This document shows positions 12,430 to 23,348 of a stretch of DNA of 64,000 nt, one piece after another; the first letter of the stretch is position 1, and every line of letters starts with the position of its first letter. The position numbers and the translations under genes were made by a program. Source of the DNA: Podospora bellae-mahoneyi (taxonomy: Eukaryota; Ascomycota; Sordariomycetes; Sordariales; Podosporaceae); the NCBI RefSeq assembly GCF_035222275.1, contig NC_085881.1, positions 682,001 to 746,000 on the forward strand, in the 5' to 3' direction. The notes below the pieces were generated by a model, which saw only the letters and a program-made list of their open reading frames with translations, was not told the DNA's origin and did not search any database.

Positions 12430-14050
12430 CATCTTCCTGAACCTAATAACCACTAATGTAAGCAACCAGTATGAGATTTCCTCTGATGATGAACCGAGAT
12501 AGGTCTAAACTTGAGGTCGAGTACAAGCTATTGACTCAGACAAAAGATACACATGGAAACTCTCATTGTTAGTCCTCTACACACCAGGTACCTAGATAAC
12601 TCAGGTAGGTAAGTAAGGTACCTTGAGCTGTACCAATAAGGAACAGCAGGACTTGCTTAATATTCTCCATCAACAAGTCTCGTAATGACCTTCTTGCTTA
12701 CTATATTGCTTGATGTTCTTTCCAAACTCTACAGCTCCCTGGCCTCGTTCTGCTTTGCATCACCGTAGGCCCTGAACCATCCTAACATACCTCCTATGAA
12801 CATGTGTTCCAAGTGAACTAAAAGGCCAAGATGACCTTTGCCTGCTGAAGCGGCCAAGCTACGTGGCTTGTTTACTTTTTATTGTGATGAAATAATAGTG
12901 AACATAAGGTAATCTTTGACCTCAACACATTCAATCTCGTCAGCGATAAGCCTTACAATAAACGACATTTCTGTGTCTTTTTCCACAATTACATCCTCAT
13001 ACCTTTCTACAAATGCTTCTAGAACACAATGGCTACATGCCGTATTCGACACTCTATGTCTTCTGAACAGTCATCTTATGCTTTGAGGAGATCCACATGT
13101 GGTTTTCCCCACTGCATATAAGACGATATCATTAGTCACTACGGGTGCTTCTTATATGTTCTTATGTGTACCGGCTGACTGGTTCTCGACCTAATTAAGA
13201 AAACAGAGTTCACTGCCATAACAAACATCGCACACCTTAGGCAAAAGCTTTACTCTGACAATGAAGCTGGGCTCGGAAACCTAGCTTTCTGCTCAGTTTC
13301 ACATCATCATTATGGGAATTAGGGCCCCGAAAAAGATTTAACAGGCTTTCAAAGATAGTTAAGGTAGTTGATAGGCCCATCAAAATTCGGCCCCAGCTAG
13401 CATGCCTCCAGGGATAGCCAACAGGCTTTCAGAGGAGCTGAGAGGAATGTCCGTCATCCTCTGCAGTCTTTTCCCATCGTAGTTGTCCATCATTACACCC
13501 CTAATGTGGTCACGTCGATAGAGTATCTACTCAACAACTGGTGTCATATATCCGGATCACTATTGAGCTTGAATGGGGGAACAGGTACATAGCTTCCCTC
13601 ATGGTCAGCGAAGAACTGAATGAGATAAATGTTTCGGTCTCTAATGTTATATTCAATTTTAGTAATCTAACTGTAAAGCCTTTATCAGGCGCCAGAAGAC
13701 AAAGGAATGTATGCTCAGAGTTCCACACAGATACCTTATATTGCATATAATAACAGCTATTGGAACAGACCGTCTTCCGAGTTTTTTTTGCGGCAAAAAT
13801 CAGTAACCGCAGACGGTGGGTGTTGGAGGCATGGAGAGAAGCAGATCTCTTACATCATATTTTTACCCAGTTTGATAGCTTTGTTATCCTTGATAATATG
13901 GCTTTGATTCAGGCAGAGTTAAACCTCGATCTTACGGTGTCTCTGTTGTGCTAGTTCTTGGTTGTTCCAAATCTTGGGCATGTTGAGAGGCTTCAGAAGT
14001 CTTTGAACTCTTCTGTTATGTACCTACTACCTACACTTACCAAACTGACT
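12430..14050. other. AT-richer block, possible relic or RIP-affected DNA
   Basis: Three 60-base samples I counted (at 12901, 13201 and 13621) have 37%, 42% and 28% GC, while surrounding sequence is around or above 50%. Almost no frame longer than 70 codons occurs. Such blocks in Sordariales are often old transposons altered by repeat-induced point mutation, but I see no intact terminal repeats or transposase/reverse-transcriptase motif here, so the origin is unproven. Confidence 0.35.
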
Positions 14051-14451
14051 TATAACCTCGTCTCACCTCTAGTACCTACCGCATGAAGCCGGTGAGCAAT
14101 GAGAAGCCCATCCCATTTTCCGGGTTAGTCTGCCCAACTCAGCCATGCACATTAAAGTGTCCTGGCAACATGATAACTCCAAAGACTACCAGGCCCCGAC
14201 TTCGGACCAGACTGGTGATGACATCAGCCTGGGAGATGAATTTACCGTCGGTGAAATTCTCTAAAATTACTATACATATGCCGGTCGATCTCAGACCCAA
14301 TGCCCGGCACCCTCCCATCATGCGAACATAGACTCGGCATCCCAACAACTACGTGGTCGATGTCCTAGTATAGACATGAAGACGGAGTGTACCAGCACCC
14401 GCGATGGACCTTTCCTATCTCGTTTATCACACTGCTCCTGCCACTGCCTCA

Positions 14452-14619
14452 GCCCAGCTCATCAGTCCTCCGTCCTTCGTGAAGCGCCCAGCTGGGCCGG
14501 TCCAACTTAGGTCGCAAGACGGGAGCTAAAAACGGCGGCTTATCCATCTCGGTATCAAGATCATCCTCGAAAGGATCGCGGTCCGCTGTGCCTTTCCCTA
14601 GCCTTCCCGTCTGTCCGCC
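14452..14619 (-). other. Coding-like 56-codon segment, possible gene relic
   Basis: On the minus strand this stop-free stretch reads as an acidic/proline-rich segment containing DPFEDDLDTEMDKPPF and LDRPSWALHEG, which looks more protein-like than the neighbouring frames. The same frame is interrupted by stops on both sides and continues with further partly plausible sequence toward 14,785 and 14,160. There is no clear start, splice pattern or family match. It could be an exon, a decayed gene or chance. Confidence 0.18.
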
Positions 14620-15369
14620 TCATCTACTTGTAAACTGCATTGCTCTTTATCTCTCTGCCTGGTCCCCAAGAGTCAAAGCGTGCATACTTTTCATCATGTC
14701 CTTGCCCTGCAATTTGCTAGATATCACCAATCCTCCCGTCTTGGCCATGCCACCCCAATCTGTCCGGAAGGAACTGCTGTTGTAACTGACTGGTAAGGTG
14801 AGCTGGAGGACCCTGACGGATAAGGGGAGCGAGGATAAGGGTTGGTATACGGGCCTACCTTAGTTAACTAGGACTCTTTAACCAAGTCAGGAAAGGTAAT
14901 GGTATCAATGGGATATCTATAGCCCGGTATGCGTTGATAAGGGCCTAGCAAGGTGAGGCGTTCACGTTCGCTTAACCTTACCAAGATCGCAACTCCTCCC
15001 CCATCTTTCCCACTTGTGATGAAACGAAACATCTGTGCCATCACACCGGTCGAGATATTGAGGGAAAATAATCAAATGTTGATAATCAAAAACCAATGGC
15101 GCAAGAAACGTGGAAAAAGAGCACACAATTTAGCATGCCAAAACCTTGGGTAGCCTTCCACCACCCGCGAACGTGGGGGCTTGTCGAGGAAGCACCTTCT
15201 CAAAATCATCATGAAACTTCCGTGCCTTCCTACACCATCCAGCCAAACCCGCACGTGGACGATAAGATTCTTCACTTTTGGTGTGTATCGTGCCCTGCCC
15301 TGATGATTGTGACGAAATTGTTCCTGTTCCTGCCCAACGCTTTCAAACATCCCACATGAGAGAGTCAAC

Positions 15370-15405
15370 ACCCTCGGTGACCGCGTCAGGCAGGTCACCG
15401 AGGGT
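15370..15405. repeat. Perfect inverted repeat, 13-bp arms
   Basis: Arm 15370-15382 (ACCCTCGGTGACC) is the exact reverse complement of 15393-15405, with a 10-nt loop between them. The stem would be very stable as RNA or as a DNA cruciform. It lies in the gene-sparse interval, far from any recognised gene. Confidence 0.85.
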
Positions 15406-15475
15406 AGTCCCTTGGGTAAATCACATCCCCATCTTTTTTACCTGTCAGGTACCGAAATGATGCCATCCCAAATGT

Positions 15476-15520
15476 TCTCTCTCTCTCTCTCTCTCAATTC
15501 CCCCCCCCCCCAAAAAAAAA
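15476..15520. repeat. Compound simple repeat (TC)n, poly-C, poly-A
   Basis: A (TC)10 run at 15476-15495 is followed by AATT, a C run to 15511 and an A run to 15520. This is ordinary microsatellite DNA. Confidence 0.9.
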
Positions 15521-18500
15521 TAATGATCTTGCATCGATCCCTCATTCCCCGAAAAGCCTTGCTGGCGGCGCATCACGCTTGTCCGTCCCAGCACCAACCT
15601 CCCGGAATTTCCCAAGTTCCCAAAAATCCCCCCCCAAAAAGTGGACACCCGGCACTTGCCCACAACCAACCGGACACTCCCCCGGAATCCCTCCTCGACG
15701 TTGAAAGTGGATTTTCTTTCTGGCTACCAAAAAAATCTAAAAGTAAGCACCCTGATGGCCTGGCCTGCCTTCTCTCTCTTTTCTGACACAACCCATGTGG
15801 AAACACAAGAGGTTGGCGGGGAGCGGGCTCCATAGCACGGTACTGTATTGAACTTTTGTGTAGCGTTATGGGGAATCTTTGACATAGATATTCCAGCGGT
15901 GAGGCACTGGTCTCCAGAGACAGGACGAATTAAAAATCTTTACGGAGTAATGAACGGAGCACCCCAGCACGGAGCGAATCCCGGTGGTTCGGGATTTTTC
16001 TCTTCAAGCCCGAGGATTTTCATTAACGGGGGGCCATGGAAAAGGGGAAAATCAGATAATTAGGTTGGAACCTTCCGGATGTGTTCAAAGGGCCGGGAGG
16101 CCGGTGGTCCCGCCCCCCGGGGACCGGAGAGGGATACCCGGAGTGGATGTTTGGGAGTTTGCTGGGTCAGTGGAGTTTTTTAGTTGTTGAAAAAGTTCGG
16201 AGGTGTCGGTATCGACTGATGATAATATCTGTTGAATGATTTGAAGGAATAAGATCCATGGTCGAAGAAAAAGGGGATATGGAGACAGGAAAAGAGAGAG
16301 GGTAACATCCAATCTTGGCTCTTTTGCGTGCATCTCGGCCCAGAGAGAAAAGAGGTGATCAGCAACTTTTTTGGCACTGACATTTACAAGGGTCTCTCCG
16401 TCCTTCAACGGTCTTGATGCCGTTGCCGACCCTCCACTTTGATATGTCAACAGCTGTCTTCTTTCTCACCCAACCCTTCTTGTGAAGGTATACCGATTTA
16501 GCCGGGCTGGCTGGTGCTGCAGTTCGTTGACCGGTCAATGCAAGCCCATCTTTGCCGCTCATTGGTAAAAGAGGAAAAAAAAAAAAAAGGTTAGTTTTCG
16601 ATAGTCCATCGCCAATCCTGTTTGGCATCTGGATCTCTATCGACCGATCAACCAACCTACGTGTCTCCTCACGATGTGTGTTGTCTCTGTAGGTCCAGAT
16701 TCGACATCACCTTCTCAGATTTGACACCGTCCAGTTAGATTATCGCCAGAGCAGTCAGATGGTGTCAATGTCCCAGCTGTAAAGGACCCTTTTGGGGAGA
16801 TACCAAGACAGCACCCAAGCTGGACTCCTGGCGTACCGTACCCGTCATCAGCACGTCAACGTCAAACCTCCCTTGATTGAGGCTTTCAGCAGCCACGGCG
16901 CCAAGCTGCCAACTTTTTTGACGACCGACTGCCATCTCCTTTCCATCCTATCCCTTTTCCTACTCCAAGAAAGTAAAAGATCAACCATAAAACTACTCCG
17001 TCTTACTCCTCCGCAGCCAAGCAAGCAATCCACCCGTTCACCTGAAATTTTGGAACCAGCAGGAACAAGGTTACATTTTTGTTCTGGCGCTTTCGAAAGT
17101 CTCTCGAGATTCATTATCTGTGCGTGAAAACGGTGGGGCAGCTAAGGGAGCTTGGGCCACATCGCATCATGGCGTGTGTGCACGAACCCCACTATACTCA
17201 AGGTTTGGAACGTGATTCCGAGGAGAGGTGAGAAAGCTCACCTTGGGAGCGTTACATTTTGAATGTAATTTTTTTTTCCTGATCTTTGTCGAGGTTTGGA
17301 CGTTGCTATCGACATATCGTGGTGGTGCTCACTCTGCTCACCGTGTTCTCAGCGTTAGAGCTTGATAGTTCGTGTATTGAGTACGATACCTAGTCATCCC
17401 CAGCCTCCCTACCCTCCTTGGATCCAGAGTGAACAACGCATACATACATACATACATCCATCGCCCTTGGTACAAAGTACGTAAGCTCACTCGTTTCTTT
17501 GTCGATGGGTTCGGGTTCGGGTCCGGAATAAACCCACCGAACAACAACACGACGTAGGCACATACGACAGAGAGAGCCGGTATTTGCGGGTGATAGTCCC
17601 GAAGAGTACCGGCAAACAACGTCGTAGTGAGCCATACTTCAAAGCTGTTTGGAAATCGCCCTGTTTGTGTTCTGCATATTCGAGGTCCGTGAACGGAGCA
17701 TTCAGACATGGGTTGGCAAATCCCATTTGGATGGACCTGTTTGGGAGATTCGGATGGAAGCTCACAGCACAATAGTCACATGTAAATTGTTTGTTTTAAC
17801 TTCTTCATTTTGCTTCCTTGCTACTACTATCTTGGGGTATTCTTGAGCTATGCAACTACTTAGCAGGTAAAAGAGTAAGGTGGGATGATGTGTGGTAAAA
17901 GGCAAGGCAGGCCCCCAGAATTGGCAAAGGGGAGAGGGAGAAAGAAAAAAGCATCACCACCTCCGTCGCCATCGCCGTCTTTTTAGATCATCGTGATTCC
18001 ATGTCCGTCGTGTCATTCATCTGCAGTTGCCCCAATGTGCCTCGCTCTTCTTTCCCTCCCATCTCTCTCTCTTTCTTCTTCGTAGCAAAACCAGTCGCCT
18101 GCCCTTCTTCTTCCCCGATTTTTGTGTCATTTCCCCCTTCCATTTTTGCCAAAGAAATGATTTGATCCTGTAGGCCCTGAAAAATGCAGGTATTACACCA
18201 CCTATCCCTCCCCCAAACTGTGGCCTAGAATCCAATGCCTCCCAGATCATCCTTTCATCATCAATGCCTCGGGTTGAATAGACATACGCTCCGTCCTTGA
18301 TGACTCCGAAAATAAAGCAACTGCGGCGGCTTGCCCGAAAAAAGAGATCTTCTCAAGATTTGGTTTGGCGATAAAAAAAGAGAATGAACCCGCACCTCTC
18401 CCTCCCCCCTCTCCCCCTTTGTCGAAAGAAACGAAATGATATTTACGCCCCAATGATGCCCTCTTTTGATTTAATGCGCCATTCGCCGTGTCGGTGAAAT

Positions 18501-18803
18501 GGGTAATGGTTGAATTCGATTGCTGCGGGAAATGGTTGTCGAAAATTGAGCAACAAGATGCCGAGGAATTCGGAAAGAAGAGATAAAGACGACGAATCGC
18601 AAGCTGCCAAAATTAAAATCCAGATGCATATTAGTTTTCGTAAAAAAGCTTTGCGAAAAAAATGGCCAGCGTGCATATCGAGCCCAAAATTTCGCGCAAA
18701 CCCGGCTGCCAAGAACACGGGGGTGTTGTGTATTCAAGACGTCGGTTGCCAGAAAGGAGAATATGACCGAGTGGCGGCGAGGCGAGGGACCGAAGGAAGC
18801 CGC

Positions 18804-19583
18804 TCATAATATGACACACCCCCTGCGGCGCTCGCTTTGTGTGCGTCGGTATCGACTTTCCTTGGACTGGATGGTCGAATCGGCCCTCCTTGATTCGTAC
18901 TTGCTGCTGCCGGTTGGCGAGAGGGGCTGGGAAGCGGCCTGGCGCTGTCTCCGGAGAATTCTAACCACATCGTAAAAGGCCTTGTCCACGTTGATATAGT
19001 TCTTGGCCGATGCCTCGACAAACTCGCATCCCAACTCGCGCGCCAGAGCGTGCCCTTCCTGTGTAGATACCTCGCGTTCCGCAATACGGTCGCTCTTGTT
19101 CCCCACAAGCATGATTGGCACGGGTGCCGCGGGGTTAGCCGCCGAGATAGGTGACCCTGGGTATGAAGGCGACGAGGCCGTCGACTCTTTTACTCTTTGG
19201 ATCTGGTGGTGGAACCTCTTGATGCGTGTGAAGGACGAGCGGGACGAGATGCTGTACACTAGGATAAAGCCCTCGCCGTCTCGGATCCACTGGTCTCGCA
19301 GCGCTGTGTACTCTTCCTGCCCCGCCGTGTCCAACACCTCGAGCATGCAGGCTTGGTTGTCAATTACGGCTTGCTTTCGGTACGAGTCCTCAATAGTAGG
19401 GTCATACTAGGAAGGGAAGATTATGGGTTAGTCCAAGATGGCACAAGGGAGGGTGAACAAGACAAAAACAAAACATACTGTCTCGACGAAGTGTTGCAAG
19501 CAGAGTTGGATAGTAAGAGCGGTCTTCCCCACGCCACCGTCCCCCAGCACCACCAGTTTGTATAGTACCATTTTGCCCGCCAT
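18804..19583 (-). CDS. ras-2: Ras-family small GTPase, Ras-2 type
   Basis: Two exons on the minus strand, 19583-19479 and 19406-18804, flank a 72-nt intron (donor GTATGT, acceptor CTAG) and give 235 residues. All Ras motifs are present: P-loop GDGGVGKT at residues 14-21, switch [10 protein letters not shown] immediately after the intron, [12 protein letters not shown] and ETSAK-like EASAKN. The C-terminus is CVIL, a CAAX box whose final Leu favours geranylgeranylation. A Ser/Pro/Ala-rich insertion (around [19 protein letters not shown]) sits before the NKSD strand, as I recall for Neurospora RAS-2 and unlike RAS-1 or KREV-1. Ras-2 proteins in filamentous fungi signal for hyphal growth, cAMP/MAPK output and conidiation at the membrane. 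The intron separates the P-loop from switch I. Identification is strong; the paralogue choice rests on the insertion and tail. Confidence 0.93.
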
Positions 19584-22583
19584 TGTTGCGAATGTAGTAT
19601 TGGGATGTAGTCGTAGTTAGCAGAGTTCTCGGGGGTGGTGCGAGGCTATCGAACGAGAAGGGGATGCGTGGGTGGAAACGGAGCAAGGCTGGGTGGGTTT
19701 GGTGGTGCGATGGATTTTGGCGGAAGAGAAGAGCACCGGCACCGGGCGGAGCTAGTCGCGCAGCTTAGAACTGGGCCGATGGAGAGGGGCGACCGACGGG
19801 AGAGACGCAGCACAAAAGGCACGGAAAACAAGGACTTAAGAGGTCGTTGTCACGGTAGGTAGTTGACGGGGATTGGTGCGTGCGTTGCGGATGATGGTGG
19901 TGTAGTAAGTGCGTGCGTGCGCTGCGTTGCCTGAGAGTTCGGGTGGTGGTTGTGGTGAAGGGTAGATGGTAGGTAGGTAGTGAAGTACGCAGTGGATAGT
20001 GAAGCAAGTGTATACGAAGAGGTAGATAGATGCTCCGGCTCGGGACGGCAAAAAAACGCAGGCGGGGAACGTCTTTTGAAAAGACAAGAACTCGAGTGTG
20101 CAGTTGGGAGAAGAGAGGATAGATACCAGCAGCTACGGGTAACAGGACGGCGGTGGGCTGGCAGTGTTGAGTATGGAGCACCGAGCAATAGAATAGGGAG
20201 GGCGGCGGTGGAGCAAACAGTATTGGAGTTCTCTGGTGGACAGATGCGGGCGGAAGTGGGCGGCTTTGCTTTTTTGGAGTCCCCTAACGCTTTAGGGTGG
20301 GATGGCTCGATGGGATATCGGGACCAACTCTTTGGCCACCCTGGACACTCGCGGCTGGAGGCTTCAGATCCGCGTGGTAGGGTCCCGGGTCTGAGAGATA
20401 AATCTTGATCTTGAAAGACAAAAAGATTATTTTTCTACCGAGTTCTTCTGAGGCCGCGGGGCAATCGGGGAAGTTTTGATGGAAACCGGCATGGGGTAGC
20501 AGTAATACCCCTCAAGAACAGCTTAATAAGAAAATCACAAGCAATCTGGAACCTCTCTCTCCAAATACCTGGAGGTTCCAGATCACCACACTGCCTTGGG
20601 CAATACCTGTCAACAAAGACTCGGTGGCCTGACCCCATATCCCATGGGCCCCATGATGGACAACCAGCATATGAGGGACCTGGATATCTCGCCAAACAAG
20701 TACATCCGGCGGGTCCGTTGAGCTGAGGCTGGGAAAGGTAAACAAAGGTAAACTGGACCTTTCCTCTCCTACCCGACCTTAACTCAATCCATTCACGGCA
20801 CACAGTCCTGATGTTGGAGGACCGAGATTCAATGTCAGTGACCTCTCTGAGGTGCAGGACGCAGGTGCCTCGGACTGGCACGAGCGCACTCCCGCCTGCC
20901 ACTAGAGTGCCCCACTCTCCACCACTGGCTGCCCGCAAGGCGAGCGGTCCTGTCTTCGCTCGACCGCCTGGGCCAGGCCTGTGTTCCGATGCAAGACAGA
21001 TTGCAGAACATGACATCTCGCCAAGAACCATCAGACAGACCTCACCCCGAGAACTCTCGCCCTTGGCTGGCCGGCATTCGCAATTGCTAATCCGGGCCGG
21101 CATCAGGGCTAAAGACGTTAGACACATGCCAATACCCCCATTACCAGCCGGGGACAAAGTGTGGATAAAACAGTCGTGAGATTCAAACTTCTTAGGAATA
21201 CAACAGCCCGGATGCTGGTGCCGACCCGTTGGCGCAACATGCTGCGGCCCTCAACCTTCCCTTCCTGCGGCCAGCACAGCATTGCCGTGGCCTCGAGTCT
21301 GCAGGGCACCAGAGCATAGAGCACCTCGGCAGCTTCAACTTGTCAGCCTCTCGCTCGCTATTGAGGTGTGTAAGCTTGCAGATGCAGATGACCAGGCGGT
21401 TGCCCGCAGCCCCGACCCATGTAATCCAATGTATTGGATACTTTGACGGCGGGACGATTGCGGGACAACCCCTCTCCTCACTCACTACATTCCCCAGGTC
21501 TCTGGAACAAAACCGGTACTCTCAACCAATCCCCAACATGGAATCCGTGCCGCTTTGTCTTCTTTTCCCCCTCCAATTGGGTTGCCACCGACATCGGGTT
21601 CTCTTGCGAGCAGACAAGTCTAGACGATTAGCCGCGCTCTACGGCTGTGTCGACGAATCTTGCGGCAAGCAAACAGTTGAGATCGATCCGAGGTTGGCGC
21701 CCATAAGTTTGTGACTTTTGCAATAAAGAACGGCAAGATCGCCGGGACGACACGGTGGTCACGGCGATCTCACGTCTACCTCTACGGCGGCCTTCATACG
21801 GACCGTGACACCCCCATACCTAACAGCAGCCGGTCTCGTCGCTCGGCCCGGGAGAAAGCCCTTTCGCCCAGGGCTGTCCGCGTGTACATGCCTCGGGGCG
21901 GCACCATGTCCAGACAGACACGAGATCGTGGCACAAAACAAATAGATTGCCAACTTACAGCGGTAAGCTCCCTCCCCGCTTCCCTAGCTTCGATTCCATG
22001 CAGACAGCGGAGCTCTCCGGCGTCAAACTATCTGCATCTACACTGCTGCTTCCCCGTCACACACTCTATCCCACGTGCAGCCTGCTTGTTCAAACGGGGC
22101 CATCATCCGCTGTTGTCGGGTGGGCTTTCCCTCAATAAATGTGTGGGCCTTTCTATCAAGTCTAACGCCTCCTGCTGTACGTCTGTACACTCACGATAAT
22201 CGGTCTACCCTGTTGCAGGACGACCAAGTGTAACACTAAGTGCAGTTGGCCGGAGCCTCTTTGGATACTTTGCTTTGCCCCAGATTCCTGAGCATTGGGC
22301 TCTGATTTCTTTGAGACTAAATTCTGCTAACTGTTGTTGAATGAGAGCTGTCAGCATGTTTGTCCTCACGAGTACCATATATGACATATCCCTCCCCAAC
22401 CAAACAAGGATATATCCCTCCTTGGCAAGCTCACGGGACCAGCTTTTAATGCGGGGACGCATAAATCAAGAGTCCATCGTCTCAGGGGCTGGCCTGTGAG
22501 CCTGTGATCCGACATGGGAGCTCCCGACGAGCCGCTTTTAGCACAGTACAACCCCGTCTGTCATATCACATCCCACATCACTT
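19584..22583. other. Intergenic, promoter side of ras-2; no gene recognised
   Basis: The part next to 19583 (to about 20,200) is pyrimidine-rich on the minus strand and probably forms the ras-2 leader and promoter. A 240-codon minus-strand frame at 20435-21157 was examined and not accepted: its composition is Arg/Gly/Cys/Pro-rich and it resembles no family. Confidence 0.5.
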
Positions 22584-23348
22584 TTACTCTTCCTCCCCAA
22601 CCAACCTATTCGCCACCTCCTCCAACCCACCCTTTCCGTCGTCAAGCCCAACCCAGAGATCCACCCACTCTTTTGCTTTGTCGTATCTCTGCTCGTCGCG
22701 ACCCCATCTCTCTTCGTCTAGACGCTCGACGTAGACAGTTTTGAAGCCAAGTTTGTGTGCGGCGGCTAGATCTCCTAGGTGAGCCGCCGCCATGGCCACT
22801 TCTTTTGGCTCCAGGCCTAGCTTTTGGCATGCTCCGAGGTAGACGCTCGGGTGAGGTTTGTAAGCTTTGAAGTCCTCCGAGGAGCAAATCTCGTCATATC
22901 CCAGGTGGCCGTTTCTGTTCAGATCCTCCAAGCATGACTTGTTCCCGTCAGATAACATAGCCGTCTTGAACCTCTTTTTCAGTCTGGCGATCCCGGCAGC
23001 GGAATCGGGCCATGGTGTGAGCTCGTGCCAGGTTTGGACTAGGAGCTCGATTTGGGAGGGGGAGAAGGTGTCGGGGGGGAGTGAGAATTCGGTGAGGAGG
23101 GCGGGAAGGGAGTCACGGTGGTGGGAGTCGGTTGTTTTAAAGGGATTGGAAGGGGAGGGGAGGTAGGAGCCGCAGAACTTGCCGTGGGAGAGGCGCCATT
23201 TGAGGGCGAAAAGGGGCCAGTCTACTTCTTTGAAGGTTGGAGGGGCTAGAGCACGGAGGGTGGAGATGATGTGAGGGCGCCAGTTTACTACTGTGCCGAA
23301 GATGTCGAAGGTGAGGGCTTTGACGCCGGTGAGGGAGGGGTCGGGCAT
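22584..23348 (-). CDS. Haloacid dehalogenase-like hydrolase (type II HAD)
   Basis: The protein is 254 residues, the usual size for type II HAD hydrolases. Motif I reads LTFDIFGTVVNW with the nucleophile-type Asp, motif II has LSDGN, the motif III Lys lies in FKAYKPHPSVYLGA, and motif IV is AAAHLGDLAAAH. These elements and their spacing match the fungal L-2-haloacid dehalogenase group, which hydrolyses 2-haloacids or related small phosphate/halide substrates; the real substrate in fungi is usually unknown. The start at 23348 (MPDPSLTG) puts motif I at the normal distance from the N-terminus. The frame is open for 56 more codons to 23516 with two further possible starts, so an N-terminal extension is possible. 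No intron is needed. Neighbours give no pathway hint. Confidence 0.85.
   Translation of the reverse strand: MPDPSLTGVKALTFDIFGTVVNWRPHIISTLRALAPPTFKEVDWPLFALKWRLSHGKFCGSYLPSPSNPFKTTDSHHRDSLPALLTEFSLPPDTFSPSQIELLVQTWHELTPWPDSAAGIARLKKRFKTAMLSDGNKSCLEDLNRNGHLGYDEICSSEDFKAYKPHPSVYLGACQKLGLEPKEVAMAAAHLGDLAAAHKLGFKTVYVERLDEERWGRDEQRYDKAKEWVDLWVGLDDGKGGLEEVANRLVGEEE

Larger units (their letters stand above)
7075..18803. other. Long gene-sparse interval between apsA and ras-2
   Basis: About 11.7 kb holds no recognisable protein gene on either strand. Reading frames are short, not C-ending in codon use, and match no family I know. The first 1-2 kb should contain the apsA promoter and leader, and the last 1-2 kb the 3' side of ras-2. 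Within it are an AT-richer block (about 12,430-14,050), a coding-like minus-strand stretch near 14.5 kb, a strong hairpin at 15,370-15,405 and simple repeats near 15.5 kb, listed separately. Non-coding transcripts or rapidly evolving multi-exon genes cannot be excluded by eye. No tRNA-like A-box/B-box pair was seen. Confidence 0.55.

Noticed and set aside
20435-21157. 240-codon minus-strand ORF
   Set aside because: No recognisable motif and odd Gly/Arg/Cys/Pro composition; treated as a chance frame in GC-richer intergenic DNA.
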